In this document: one piece after another, positions 18,585 through 28,231 of the stretch
Layout of the letters: each line of letters opens with the position of its first letter
Numbering within the stretch: the stretch's first letter is position 1
Origin: Pyrinomonadaceae bacterium
GTDB taxonomy: Bacteria; Acidobacteriota; Blastocatellia; Pyrinomonadales; Pyrinomonadaceae
Assembly (NCBI GenBank): GCA_021228405.1
Contig: JAJQRF010000004.1
Coordinates: forward strand, 186,001 to 250,000
Reading direction: 5' to 3'
Length of the DNA stretch: 64,000 nucleotides
Position numbers and translations under genes: made by a program
Notes under the pieces: generated by a model
Seen by the model: only the letters and a program-made list of their open reading frames with translations
The model's database searches: none
What the model was told of the DNA's origin: nothing

Positions 18585-20294
18585 TTAATTATCCGTTCTT
18601 AAATCTTCCACGACAAGCTGTAATCTCGTATTTCCCTGCCAAGTATTCGCTTCGGGCGTGTAAGCCAATTCGATGCGTGTTTTGGGTTTAAGAGTTTGCT
18701 CTTTTGATTTTTCCACGCCGTCCCACCAGACGGCTTCAAACTGTTTTCCCTTCCCGTCGGAAAGTCTGAGTTTCAGGTGTTTTTCTTTCATAACATAAGG
18801 CTCGTCAACGATATACAAATCTTTCGTAACAAATTTCGGCTTCGGATTTCCCGCACCGTAAGGTTCTAATTTTTTCAGATCGGCGACCGTTTCAAGATTC
18901 AAAGTTTGTGCTGTAACGTCGGCATCGATTTTCAATTCGGGAATCAAATCTTCATCGGAAAGTTTCGCGGCGGCGTATTTATTCAGATTTTCGCGCAAAG
19001 GTTCGATGTTTTCGCGTTTGATAGTAAAACCGCAAGCTGCCGCGTGTCCGCCGAATTTTTCAAAATATTCGGCGCAATGTTCAAGTGCATCGTGCAGATT
19101 GAAATTTTCAATGCTCCGTGCGCTTCCGTGTCCGAGTCCGTTTTCGAGCGAGATAACTAAAGACGGGCGATAAAGTTTATCCGTGATGCGCGATGAAGCC
19201 AACCCGATCACGCCGCGATGCCAGTTTTCGCCCGCGATCACGGCAACGTGTTTCTGATTCGCGCTTCCGCCGTTTTCGATGTATTCGAGCAAAGCGAGTT
19301 GGCTGATTTCCATTTGAACTTTCTGCCGCTCACGATTTCGGCTGTCGAGCGTTTCTGCATATTCACGCGCCTTTTCAAACGATTTTGCTTCAAAAAGCTT
19401 CACGACCGTCATCGCTTCGTCCATTCTTCCAGCCGCATTAATACGCGGCGCGATGCGGAAACCGATGTCGTAACTCGACATTTCCGATTTACAATCGGCG
19501 ACTTCCATTAAGGCTTTCAAACCGTAATTCGTCGCGCGCGGCAGATCGCGCAGACCGAGCGCAACGATCGCCCGATTTTCGCCTGTAAGTTGCATAATGT
19601 CGGCAATCGTCCCGATTGCAACGACCTTCAAAAAACCTTTGACGACGTTTTCCTTGCCTTTTTCACGAAGCAAAGCGTGGGCGAGTTTGAACGCAACGCC
19701 AACTCCGGCAAGATTTTTATCCGGGTATTCGTCGCCGATCTGATTCGGATTTACAACGGCGTAAGCGTTCGGATTTCCGACCTTTTCATCCGACAAATGA
19801 TGATCGGTGATTATCAAATCCATCCCGTTTTCACGCGCCCAATCAGCCGCTTCAAAAGCCCGCGAACCCGTATCGACCGAGATCGCTAAAGTATAGCCTT
19901 TGTCTTTTGCTTCCTTTAATTTTTCGATATTTAAGCCGTAACCTTCGGTAAAGCGATGCGGAACGTGATAACCCGTCTGCGCGCCGAGCATTTCAAGGGC
20001 TTTTCGCAAAACGACCGTTCCCGTCGTTCCGTCCACGTCGTAATCGCCCCAGATCAGAATTTTTTCTTCGTTTTCTATCGCCTTCAGAATTCGCTGAACG
20101 GCTTTGTCCATATCCTTCAGCAAATACGGATCGTGCAAATCTTCATATGAAGGATTGAGAAACTTACGTGCTTTTTCCTGAGTTTCATAGCCGCGCGAAA
20201 TGAGCAAAGCGGCAACGAGCGGCGAAACATCTACGGCTTTGGCGAGCTGTAAAACCTTTTCACGGTCGTGTTTTTTGATGTTCCAACGCTTCAT
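18585..20294 (-). CDS. recJ: Single-stranded-DNA exonuclease RecJ
   Basis: A 5'-3' single-strand exonuclease for recombination and mismatch repair. It has about 569 residues from ATG 20294. DHH-family metal motifs are present: WGDYDVDGTTGT, then ITDHHLSDE, followed by VVNPNQ. The DHHA1 segment includes RINAAGRMD and GLGHGSARSIENFNL with a GGHAAACGF signature. A C-terminal OB-like domain binds DNA. An upstream in-frame ATG (20306) lies inside a heptad-repeat hairpin, so the internal ATG that begins MKRWNIKKHD is preferred. Confidence 0.94.
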   Translation of the reverse strand: MKRWNIKKHDREKVLQLAKAVDVSPLVAALLISRGYETQEKARKFLNPSYEDLHDPYLLKDMDKAVQRILKAIENEEKILIWGDYDVDGTTGTVVLRKALEMLGAQTGYHVPHRFTEGYGLNIEKLKEAKDKGYTLAISVDTGSRAFEAADWARENGMDLIITDHHLSDEKVGNPNAYAVVNPNQIGDEYPDKNLAGVGVAFKLAHALLREKGKENVVKGFLKVVAIGTIADIMQLTGENRAIVALGLRDLPRATNYGLKALMEVADCKSEMSSYDIGFRIAPRINAAGRMDEAMTVVKLFEAKSFEKAREYAETLDSRNRERQKVQMEISQLALLEYIENGGSANQKHVAVIAGENWHRGVIGLASSRITDKLYRPSLVISLENGLGHGSARSIENFNLHDALEHCAEYFEKFGGHAAACGFTIKRENIEPLRENLNKYAAAKLSDEDLIPELKIDADVTAQTLNLETVADLKKLEPYGAGNPKPKFVTKDLYIVDEPYVMKEKHLKLRLSDGKGKQFEAVWWDGVEKSKEQTLKPKTRIELAYTPEANTWQGNTRLQLVVEDLRTDN

Positions 20295-20303
20295 AACATT
20301 TAT

Positions 20304-20365
20304 CATCCATCATTCATCATTTAACAAAAATAGAGTGACAAATGTTAAATGATAAATGATGGATG
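20304..20365. repeat. Heptad-repeat inverted repeat between uppP and recJ
   Basis: A 23-bp inverted repeat with one mismatch (20304-20326 against 20343-20365), made of degenerate 7-bp units (TCATCCA, TCATTCA, TCATTTA). One arm abuts the uppP stop, while the other overlaps the longest possible recJ start. It probably forms a transcript-end hairpin for uppP. It belongs to the same repeat style as 7486-7549. Confidence 0.8.
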
Positions 20366-20366
20366 T

Positions 20367-21263
20367 TTACACTTGAGGACTTAGATAACCGAACCAAAGT
20401 GCGGCGAGAATAGCCGACCCGACGATGATTCGGTAAATAATAAAAATTGCCGTCGAATTTTTCCGTAAAAAAGCCAGCAAAAACCAGATCGAAAGATAGC
20501 CGACAATGCCCGCAACCAAAGTTCCGACACCGAGCGCGATAAATTCATCACTTGAAAGCAGATGCTTTTCGATCACTTCCTTGAGTTCCAACAAACCGCT
20601 TGCCGTGATCGCTGGAATCATCAACAGAAAAGAAAATCGGGCGGCGGCTTCGCGTTTCTGTCCCGCAAAAAGTCCGCCCATAATTGTCGAACCCGAACGG
20701 CTTGCGCCGGGAATCAAAGCCAAAACCTGCGCGAATCCGACCGCGAGCGAATCGAGTAAACCAAATTCACGCAACTCTTTGCGCTGACTTCCGACGAGTT
20801 CGGCTAAGATCAGCAAAACCGCGACTACGATCATCATCGTTGCGATCACCCAGAGGTTTTTGGTTGACGGACCTTCGATTATTTTCTTGAAATATAAACC
20901 GACCGTCCCGATCGGGATCGAGCCGATAATAATGAGCCAACCGAGCCACGCGTCTTCCGAAAGCCAGATCGGACGCACACCGCCCGTTCCCGAAAATCTC
21001 ATTCCGCGTTTTCCCGTCATCGCCGCCCAATGATCGCGGATAAAAGCGGTCATAATTGCCCAGATGTCAGCCGCAAAATAAATGAAAACCGCCGCCAGTG
21101 TTCCGAGTTGGATAACCGCCATCGTCGCCGTTATCTGTTCGGCGTTTCCGTTGTAAATATTCGTCCAACGGCTTGCAAAAACGAGATGCGCGGTGGAACT
21201 GATCGGAATAAATTCGGTCAAACCCTGGACGATTCCGAGTATGATTGCCTGTAAAATGTTCAT
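20367..21263 (-). CDS. uppP: Undecaprenyl-diphosphatase
   Basis: An integral membrane phosphatase (BacA/UppP family) that recycles undecaprenyl pyrophosphate for cell-wall synthesis. 298 residues with about eight hydrophobic segments. The active-site motifs are GLTEFIPISSTAHLVF near the N-terminus, where the usual SSGHL is SSTAHL, and PGASRSGSTIMGGLF in the middle. It lies upstream of recJ on the same strand, separated from it by a hairpin. Confidence 0.94.
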   Translation of the reverse strand: MNILQAIILGIVQGLTEFIPISSTAHLVFASRWTNIYNGNAEQITATMAVIQLGTLAAVFIYFAADIWAIMTAFIRDHWAAMTGKRGMRFSGTGGVRPIWLSEDAWLGWLIIIGSIPIGTVGLYFKKIIEGPSTKNLWVIATMMIVVAVLLILAELVGSQRKELREFGLLDSLAVGFAQVLALIPGASRSGSTIMGGLFAGQKREAAARFSFLLMIPAITASGLLELKEVIEKHLLSSDEFIALGVGTLVAGIVGYLSIWFLLAFLRKNSTAIFIIYRIIVGSAILAALWFGYLSPQV

Positions 21264-21308
21264 AAACTAAGAATTGGATTAATTCTTACGGTCTGTCAAA
21301 ATAAATTT

Positions 21309-21324
21309 GGCGGGCAAGCCCGCC
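21309..21324 (-). terminator. Possible terminator/REP hairpin after the SDR gene
   Basis: A perfect GC-rich palindrome with arms GGCGGGC and GCCCGCC. On the minus strand an AT-rich stretch follows. It lies between the SDR stop and uppP. It could be a terminator or a dispersed palindrome. Confidence 0.45.
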
Positions 21325-21407
21325 GAAGCTGAAAATCGGAAGTTCAAATTAAAAAAACTTTAAGAATTTTCTTATTTTTATCTACTTTCGTCAAAGCGGA
21401 AAGCCGT

Positions 21408-22181
21408 TTATTCACGATATTTCGCGCCGCCCGCGATTTTATCGTAGAGCCACGCCGGAAAAATCTTTCCGGCACGCACGATAGTGGCTAATTGCCAAGG
21501 GAAAGCGGCGAATTTTTTCTTTTTCTCGATGGCGCGTAAGAAATACGGGAGCGACTCTTCGAGTTCCATCAAAAACGGCATTTTATTGACTCTTCCCGAA
21601 GTCAAAGGAGTTTTAATAAATCCGGGCTGGATGATCGTCACCGAAACGCCTGAACGCTGAACGTCGAGCCGGAGGCTTTCAAAATATGCGGTCATTCCCG
21701 CTTTGCTCGCCGAATACGCGCCCGATTTCGGAAGTCCGCGAAAACCTGCAAGCGACGAGATCGCAACGATTTGTCCGCTTCCGTAATCGAGCATTTGCGG
21801 CAAAACCGCCGTGACTGAATTGACCGCGCCGACCAGATTCGTATCGATCACGCGCCGAAAATCTTCGGGACGCATATCTCTCGCGTGTTTTGCGCCGCCG
21901 CCGATTCCCGCATTGGCGATCAAAATATCAATCTTCCCAAATTCGTGACGCAGACTTTCCGCCGCGTCCGAAACCGCCACGTCGTCCGTAATATCGCAAG
22001 TAAAAGCCCGCGCCGCCGTTCCGTGACGCTCGCATTTGGCGACCAGATCGCGCAAAAGACTTTCGCGCCGCGCCAGTAAACCCAAAATCGCACCGCGTTT
22101 TGCCAGTTCAATCGCCAAAGCCTCGCCGATCCCGCTCGATGCGCCGGTTAGAAAAATGACCTTATTCTTGAAGTAATTCAT
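21408..22181 (-). CDS. Short-chain dehydrogenase/reductase
   Basis: An NAD(P)-dependent oxidoreductase of the classical SDR family, about 257 residues. The cofactor motif TGASSGIG is at about residues 12-19. The NAG motif is in LIANAGIGGG, the catalytic Ser in ISSLAGFRG, and Tyr/Lys in YSASK. The C-terminal part (FLRAIEKKKKFAAFPWQLA) resembles DltE/YqjQ-like SDRs, but the substrate cannot be predicted. A TTG in frame at 22193 overlaps the ACT gene; ATG 22181, five bases after that gene, is preferred. Confidence 0.9.
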   Translation of the reverse strand: MNYFKNKVIFLTGASSGIGEALAIELAKRGAILGLLARRESLLRDLVAKCERHGTAARAFTCDITDDVAVSDAAESLRHEFGKIDILIANAGIGGGAKHARDMRPEDFRRVIDTNLVGAVNSVTAVLPQMLDYGSGQIVAISSLAGFRGLPKSGAYSASKAGMTAYFESLRLDVQRSGVSVTIIQPGFIKTPLTSGRVNKMPFLMELEESLPYFLRAIEKKKKFAAFPWQLATIVRAGKIFPAWLYDKIAGGAKYRE

Positions 22182-22186
22182 AGGTT

Positions 22187-22621
22187 TCAACAAAGTTCTT
22201 CAACGTAATTTCCTAAAACCTTTAAAGCCCTTGCCAAATCGTCTTGTCTTATCAACAAATGATCGCGTGAAAACGCTGAAAGTGCGACGATTGAAATATT
22301 TTCCTCGGCTAAAATCCGCGTAATTTCCGCCAAAAATCCGACAACCGTAAAATCCAATTCAATATCGAACGTCAGAAGCCGAAAATTTCGCTCGATCTTG
22401 GCATCACGAACGGCGTGGCGAATCGTTTCAAAGTCGATTTCATCGAACAAAAGCGTCGTTTCAAATTTATCCCGAAAAATCATAAATGTCGCCGTCATTC
22501 GCGGTCCGAGCTCCCGATTTTCAAGCAATCTCGTCCAATCATCGTGGCGCAATGATAATAATGTAAAGGTTTCGGGCGCAACTTCAATACGCGTTTTTTT
22601 CAATAAATCGATATTTTTCAT
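22187..22621 (-). CDS. ACT-domain protein
   Basis: A 144-residue protein without an enzymatic domain. The C-terminal half (about residues 70-140) has an ACT/CASTOR-like pattern, FRLLTFDIELDFTVVGFLAEITRILAE with the NISIVALSAFSRDHLLI turn, so it probably binds an amino acid or similar ligand. The start overlaps the RNase J stop by one base (TAATG), and the SDR gene follows five bases later. This makes a tight three-gene unit, rnj-ACT-SDR. The ligand is unknown. Confidence 0.82.
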   Translation of the reverse strand: MKNIDLLKKTRIEVAPETFTLLSLRHDDWTRLLENRELGPRMTATFMIFRDKFETTLLFDEIDFETIRHAVRDAKIERNFRLLTFDIELDFTVVGFLAEITRILAEENISIVALSAFSRDHLLIRQDDLARALKVLGNYVEELC

Positions 22622-24291
22622 TAAACTTCAACAATCGTCGTAACGATGACGGGTTTCGTGCCGATCTCTTTTTGCAAAAATCTTTTCAGATGAACGCGCA
22701 GATTTTCCTGGAAAAGGTTCGTATCCGTAATTTGCGCTTTGGTCATCGCTTCGACGGCTTCCGTGATCGTTTTTCTCGCGTCGCTGACAACTCCGTTCGT
22801 CAGATCGATTCCGGCAACGCCCTGAAAAGAAAGTTTCGGCTCACCCGCTAATTCTTTGGTTTTTTTGTTGACGGTAACGACCAGCGAAACCGCGCCGCCG
22901 TAAGCAAGTTTTTTGCGTTCGCGGATAACGTCGTATTCGATCTCGCCGAGCGATTCTTCGTCAATAAATGTTCGGTTAAGCTCTTTTTTATCCAACAATC
23001 TCGCGCCCGTTTCGTCAAATTCGAGCACGTCGCCGTTTTCGATCAGGATCACGTTTTCGTCCGTGTAGCCCTCGACGTGATTTTTGATAAATTCCTTATG
23101 CCGGAAAAGCATTCGATATTCGCCATGAATCGGCACGACGTATTTCGGACGCGCCGTTTCGGTCATAATTTTAATGTCTTCCTGCGAAGCGTGTCCCGAA
23201 ACATGAATCAGACGGCGTTTTTCCTCGATGATGTTTGCGCCGCGTTTGTATAAATGACCGATCAGGCGGGAAATCGCTTTGTCGTTTCCGGGAATGATAC
23301 GCGCCGAAAGCACGACCGTATCGCCTTTTTCGATTTCCAATCCTTTATAAGTCGAAGTCGCCAGATTCCAGAGCGCGGCGCGTGTTTCACCCTGCGAACC
23401 CGTCACGAGATAAACGATCTCGTCGGCGTATAACGAACGCGATTCGCCGAGTTCGACCAAAGTATTATGCGGAATGTCGAGCAAACCGAGTTCTTCGGCA
23501 ATTTCGACGTTTTTCAGCATCGAACGACCGAGCACGCAAACTTTTCGGTCGAAGGCGTGGGCGATTTCAAAAATGATCTGCAAACGGTGTATCGAAGACG
23601 AAAAGGTTGAAATGATAATTCTGCCTTCGGCTTGTTCAAAGATTTCTTCAAATGCCGGAATCACGTCGCGCTCCGACGGCGTTCTGCCGGGAACGGTCGC
23701 GTTCGTCGAATCGGCAAGCAGTGCCAAAACACCTTCGTCGCCGTATTTTGCCAGCGTTTTCAGATCGTAAGGTTTACCGATCACGGGCGTGTCGTCAATC
23801 TTGTAATCGCCCGTATGAATCAATGTTCCGAGCGGCGTTTTAATGGCGAGCGAAAAGCACTCGACCAACGAATGCGACGCGTGAATGAATTCGATCTCGA
23901 AACTTCCGATCTTTGCCACGTCGTTCGGCTTTACGCGGTGAAGCAAAACTTCATCGAGCATTTTATGTTCGTCGAGCCGTTTATCAGCCAGAGCCGCCGT
24001 GAATCTCGAAGCGTAAACGGGTAAGTTAAATTTTTTCAGGATATACGGCAATGCGCCGATGTGATCTTCGTGTCCGTGCGTCAGTATCAAAGCCGTCAGA
24101 TCGTCGCGATAGTCTTCGAGAAAATCGAAGTTCGGAATCGAAATGTCGACTCCGTAAGGCGTTTCTTCGGGAAATCCCATTCCGGCATCGACGATTATCA
24201 TCTCGTCACCGTAACGTATTCCCATACAATTCATCCCAAATTCGCCGATTCCCCCCAGAGGTATTATTTCTATTTTTTTCACTTTTACCAT
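22621..24291 (-). CDS. rnj: Ribonuclease J
   Basis: A metallo-beta-lactamase/beta-CASP ribonuclease (556 residues) with 5'-3' exonuclease and endonuclease activity in RNA turnover. The zinc motif is LTHGHEDHIGALPY. IHTGDYKID and LLADSTNATVPG are typical for the family, and HVSGHASQEDIK provides the beta-CASP His motifs. The C-terminal domain resembles that of RNase J1. Its presence next to a RapZ homologue is notable, because RapZ partners RNase E in enteric bacteria. Confidence 0.95.
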   Translation of the reverse strand: MVKVKKIEIIPLGGIGEFGMNCMGIRYGDEMIIVDAGMGFPEETPYGVDISIPNFDFLEDYRDDLTALILTHGHEDHIGALPYILKKFNLPVYASRFTAALADKRLDEHKMLDEVLLHRVKPNDVAKIGSFEIEFIHASHSLVECFSLAIKTPLGTLIHTGDYKIDDTPVIGKPYDLKTLAKYGDEGVLALLADSTNATVPGRTPSERDVIPAFEEIFEQAEGRIIISTFSSSIHRLQIIFEIAHAFDRKVCVLGRSMLKNVEIAEELGLLDIPHNTLVELGESRSLYADEIVYLVTGSQGETRAALWNLATSTYKGLEIEKGDTVVLSARIIPGNDKAISRLIGHLYKRGANIIEEKRRLIHVSGHASQEDIKIMTETARPKYVVPIHGEYRMLFRHKEFIKNHVEGYTDENVILIENGDVLEFDETGARLLDKKELNRTFIDEESLGEIEYDVIRERKKLAYGGAVSLVVTVNKKTKELAGEPKLSFQGVAGIDLTNGVVSDARKTITEAVEAMTKAQITDTNLFQENLRVHLKRFLQKEIGTKPVIVTTIVEV

Positions 24292-24372
24292 TTCCTTGTT
24301 TCCTTGAAATTAACACAAAATCGGAAAGAATAACAGATATTCATACATTTTTCAGCGACTTAAAGTAAAAAA

Positions 24373-24402
24373 AGCGGCTGAAAGTTTTCACTTTCAACCG
24401 CT
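24373..24402 (-). terminator. Terminator of the surface-protein gene
   Basis: A 12-bp stem with one mismatch (24373-24384 against 24391-24402) and a 6-nt loop. On the minus strand it is followed directly by a run of T. It lies 22 bases past the stop of the large surface protein. Confidence 0.8.
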
Positions 24403-24424
24403 GATTAAGACAATCAAATTTAAT

Positions 24425-27400
24425 TTACTCGATTGCCGTAACGTTCAAATCGGTCACATCTTCATTGAGCGTAATTACCTGTTGGTTAAATTGATAACCT
24501 CTGTGGACGACGGTCAGAACATAGGTCGAACCTGTCGACAGACCTTCGATGCGGAAATAACCGAACGAATTGGTGGTTGCCGTGTAAATCGTTCCGTTTT
24601 GGGCAACTACCGAAACTTTCGCTCTGGTGATCGCCTGATTTCCGGCGGTTAAAACGCGTCCGCTGATCGAAGCCGGAGCAGAAGTGATCGGCAGAACCGT
24701 ATGGCTGACTCCGGGCGAAACATCCGTGTTAAAGTTCGCATCGCCGTTGTAAGTCGCCGTCAAGGTTCTCGGTCCGAGTGTTGTTAAATTAAGCTGACAA
24801 ACACCTGCCGCAACCGTTCCGGTACAGCTTTGGACACCATCCGTAACCGTCACGTTTCCGGTCGGTGTTCCCGAACCCGGCGCATCGACCGTCACCGTGA
24901 AATTGACAAAGAAGCTCTGTCCCTGCGGTGTCGAAGTATTCGATTGTCCGGTGATCGTCGCCGAAGTATTTGCCTTATTGACAACTTGTGTAAAGCCCGG
25001 CGAAGTTGCACCGTTATAGTTGGCATCACCTGCGTAAGTTGCCGTCAAAGTCTTCGTTCCGGCGGTCGTGATCGTCAAATTACATTGTCCGGCGGCAACT
25101 GTTCCGGTGCAACTGCTCGTTCCGTCAGTGACCGTCACGTTTCCGGTCGGAGTTCCGCCGCCCGGAGCCGCTGCGGGTACACTGTAAGTTACGACGATCG
25201 ATTGTCCTGTCACGCTCGGTGCAAGTGCGGCGATGTTCGCCGAGTTGATAACAGGCGATGTATTTGCTTTGGCTACCGTCAGATTTGTCGATGCCGTTCC
25301 GCTGTCAACCGTTGCGGTTCCTGTTTTCGCTCCGATTGCAAGTGCTGAAAATGTCGCCGTTGCCGTTCCCGAAGATTGGATCGTATTTTGCGGACTCGTA
25401 ATAGTCGCGCCTGTTCCGCCCCAAGTAACCGGCACACCGATCAGAGCGTCCAAGTTGCTTGCCGCAACCGCTGTTCCATCCGAATTTTGAAGGAACGACG
25501 CAGTCAAAGTCGTTGTCTGTCCCGTCACAAGCGAGGTTAACGCGGCACTGATTCTTAACTGCAACCAAGGATTGGCATCGAGCGTTCCGCCCGTAGCATT
25601 TGTTGTGTTACAAGGTGCGGCTGACGGACCTGTATTACACGCCCACCAGTTATTTTCAGCCGTCACGGTTCCGCCTGCCGATTGCAAGCCCGTGCCGCCG
25701 CCGCCAGTATTACCGCTAAATCTCGAAAAACTTACATTGAGTGTTCCGGCATTATTATAAATTCCGCCGCCGCCTGTTGTGGCAGTGTTTCCCGTGAAAG
25801 TTGCCTCGCTGATCGTGGTCGTTCCGGTCACGCTGTGATACATTCCGCCGCCTATTGTGCCCGAAGTATTTCCATTGAAAGTGATCGGGCTTGTAAACGA
25901 GATCGGTTGCGAAGTATTGATTCCACCACCGTTTTGCGGAGCCGCATTGGTCGAAAAAGTCGAATTTGCAATGGTTGCAATTCCGAACGCTCCCGTTCCT
26001 GCGAAGGAGAAAATTCCGCCGCCCAAACCTGCACCGCCTGAACCGTTGACGTTATTTCCCGACATCGTCACATTGTTCAAAGCAAAATGCGTCGCGTTTC
26101 CGGCAAATAATGCACCGCCGAAAGGCGATGCGGCTCCGGCGCGTCCCGGAACGTTTCCTGAAAAAGTTACGCCCGTAAAACTCGTGTTCCCGTTTCCGGC
26201 GGACGAATTGGTAATAACGACACCGCCGCCGTCGCCGTCAACCGTGCGGTTATTGGAAATAGTTACGTTTGTTACGCTTAAAGTTCCGGTTCCGGTTCCT
26301 TCCCAGTCGAAAGCACCGCCGAAACCGTCGCCGCTGAAAGGACTCGGATTTCTGCCGAACTGCAATGTCATTCCCGACATACTGGTAGCAAAAGCCGAAG
26401 TAAACGTCGGATTGATCGACATAATCTTGTCGATTCCGTTTGTCGTATTTGTTCCCGATTGCAGGATCGTATTTGCCGCACCGTTTCCGGTGATCGTCAA
26501 CGGTTGCGTAATATCCAAATCGCCCGTTGCACCCGAATTTTCATTGATTCCGGCAATCGTCAGTTGATGCGTTCCGTTTAGGGAAAAAGTAATGATATCC
26601 GCTCCGGCGGCAGTGTTTGCGGCGATCTTTGCTTCGCGCAAACTGCAATCGGCGTTACACACACCGTCTGCCGTGTCCGCTACTTTCGTCACGGTAAAGG
26701 TCGCATTGGGCGCAAGCATAATCGGAGTCGGTTCGAGTTTTCCGTTTTCGAGAACGACGATTCCCTGCTGTCCCATCACATTCAAACGAACGGGCAAAGC
26801 CGCAACCGGGGAACGCGAAAATCCGACATTTTCGATTTTTGTATCGCCTGAAAATGACGCGGCGTTCGGTTCGTAATTAGGTTCTTTGAAAATAACCTGA
26901 ACTTTACCGTTTGAAGGATTTACGACCAATAAATCTTCCGTCGAATTGCCCGTAATATATGATTTCTGGAGCAATGCGGTCGAGTTTTGCCGGTTTGCTT
27001 CGTAAATTCCGAGATTATGTTCTTCGGCGGTCGTCCAATTGTCTGCCAAACTGCTTTCGCGGTCGGTCGAATCCAGAATCATATCTCTGCCGCGACCGTC
27101 TTTTGCAAAATGTTCGCGCATTTCGCTTTCGGTGAACGGGCGCAGATCGAGCGAACCGTTTTGGAGATAATAAATATTTCCGTTTTCAGCCAAAACTGCG
27201 ATTTCGGCTTTCGCGCGGCGGTCACGGATAAATTCGCCGACTGCAAAATCGTTGACGCGATACGGAAGATCGATTCTGGTTAAATTTTGTGCATTTTTGC
27301 CGATCTGCGGAATTCTCAACATTCCGCCGTCGGCTAAAATAAATAAATCGCGATCAGCCGTTGCGCCGTCGGGCGAAGCCAAAATTAACGAACTAGCTTC

Positions 27401-28195
27401 TTTTCCGATCGTCACCGTTTGCGGTTTCGACGCATCGAGCGCGCGATTTCCGCTGAATACCAAAAGTTCGCCGCCGTTCGATTTGGTCGCAACGGTCAAG
27501 CCTGTAAAGGCTTTTGAAACATCAAGGCGATCAGCCGCCAAAGCCGTAACGGTATCATTGAGCCGAATTTCCTTCGGTGCATTGAATCCGCCGTTGCGAT
27601 TTGATGAAAAAATAAAAATTGAATTGCTCGTTCTCGAACCGACGACCAGATCGAGCGGCGAACCGCTGATGAATTTGCCCGTCACGATAAAATCAGGCGC
27701 GATCGGGGTTTCGATAACGGTTGCAAGTTTTTCAAAGGAAACCGGAAATTGACCGTTTCTGATTCCGGCGAGAACCTGCGGGTCTTCCGGCGAAAAGGCT
27801 TCCTTATTTCCTTTGTGGAGCGTAATGACTCCGCCGTTCGGCGAAGAAAATCCGCTCAGAACATCGATAAAACCGTCAAAATTGAAATCGGCTGAAGCCA
27901 ATGAAGTCGGACTCAATGAACCGTTTTCAAATTGATCGATCGCAGAATCAGTGCCGACAAATTCAGAATTGATCGGCACTCCCTGCTTTAATTTGATCCA
28001 TGGAGAACCGCTTCTTTCTATTTCGACCGGAACTGCGTTGTCCTGTGAAAGGGTGAAATGTTTGAAACTTTTCGATCTTGATTCAGCTTTTGCAGAGTGG
28101 TTTTGAAAAACCATAACCGTTACTGCGAAAGCTAAAATCAAACTCGAAACGAACGCTAACTTTATTTTGCTAAAACTACTTACTACTCTACTCAT
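24425..28195 (-). CDS. Large CSLREA / Ig-like repeat surface protein
   Basis: A 1256-residue exported protein. The first 38 residues form a long signal peptide. About residues 60-480 contain FG-GAP/VCBS-like blades (SADFNFDGFIDVLSG). A CSLREA domain follows (CNADCSLREAK near 512). A Gly/Asn/Thr-rich right-handed beta-helix runs to about 870. Three Ig-like (Big-type) domains follow, two of them near-identical in design (GTPTGNVTVTDG with paired Cys). A C-terminal carboxypeptidase-regulatory-like domain closes the protein (SISGRVLTAGNQAI). No anchor such as LPXTG or a T9SS tail is evident. A strong GGGAG site precedes ATG 28195. It is 36 bases downstream of the tail-collar genes, so it may be their co-expressed partner; adhesion is a guess. 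Confidence 0.85.
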   Translation of the reverse strand: MSRVVSSFSKIKLAFVSSLILAFAVTVMVFQNHSAKAESRSKSFKHFTLSQDNAVPVEIERSGSPWIKLKQGVPINSEFVGTDSAIDQFENGSLSPTSLASADFNFDGFIDVLSGFSSPNGGVITLHKGNKEAFSPEDPQVLAGIRNGQFPVSFEKLATVIETPIAPDFIVTGKFISGSPLDLVVGSRTSNSIFIFSSNRNGGFNAPKEIRLNDTVTALAADRLDVSKAFTGLTVATKSNGGELLVFSGNRALDASKPQTVTIGKEASSLILASPDGATADRDLFILADGGMLRIPQIGKNAQNLTRIDLPYRVNDFAVGEFIRDRRAKAEIAVLAENGNIYYLQNGSLDLRPFTESEMREHFAKDGRGRDMILDSTDRESSLADNWTTAEEHNLGIYEANRQNSTALLQKSYITGNSTEDLLVVNPSNGKVQVIFKEPNYEPNAASFSGDTKIENVGFSRSPVAALPVRLNVMGQQGIVVLENGKLEPTPIMLAPNATFTVTKVADTADGVCNADCSLREAKIAANTAAGADIITFSLNGTHQLTIAGINENSGATGDLDITQPLTITGNGAANTILQSGTNTTNGIDKIMSINPTFTSAFATSMSGMTLQFGRNPSPFSGDGFGGAFDWEGTGTGTLSVTNVTISNNRTVDGDGGGVVITNSSAGNGNTSFTGVTFSGNVPGRAGAASPFGGALFAGNATHFALNNVTMSGNNVNGSGGAGLGGGIFSFAGTGAFGIATIANSTFSTNAAPQNGGGINTSQPISFTSPITFNGNTSGTIGGGMYHSVTGTTTISEATFTGNTATTGGGGIYNNAGTLNVSFSRFSGNTGGGGTGLQSAGGTVTAENNWWACNTGPSAAPCNTTNATGGTLDANPWLQLRISAALTSLVTGQTTTLTASFLQNSDGTAVAASNLDALIGVPVTWGGTGATITSPQNTIQSSGTATATFSALAIGAKTGTATVDSGTASTNLTVAKANTSPVINSANIAALAPSVTGQSIVVTYSVPAAAPGGGTPTGNVTVTDGTSSCTGTVAAGQCNLTITTAGTKTLTATYAGDANYNGATSPGFTQVVNKANTSATITGQSNTSTPQGQSFFVNFTVTVDAPGSGTPTGNVTVTDGVQSCTGTVAAGVCQLNLTTLGPRTLTATYNGDANFNTDVSPGVSHTVLPITSAPASISGRVLTAGNQAITRAKVSVVAQNGTIYTATTNSFGYFRIEGLSTGSTYVLTVVHRGYQFNQQVITLNEDVTDLNVTAIE

Positions 28196-28231
28196 TTGGA
28201 TTCTCCCTTGGATTAAAAGTATTTCCTGATT

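Noticed and set aside
25857-26567. Pro/Val-rich plus-strand frame of 236 residues
   Set aside because: It mirrors the Gly/Asn-rich beta-helix codons of the surface protein on the other strand.
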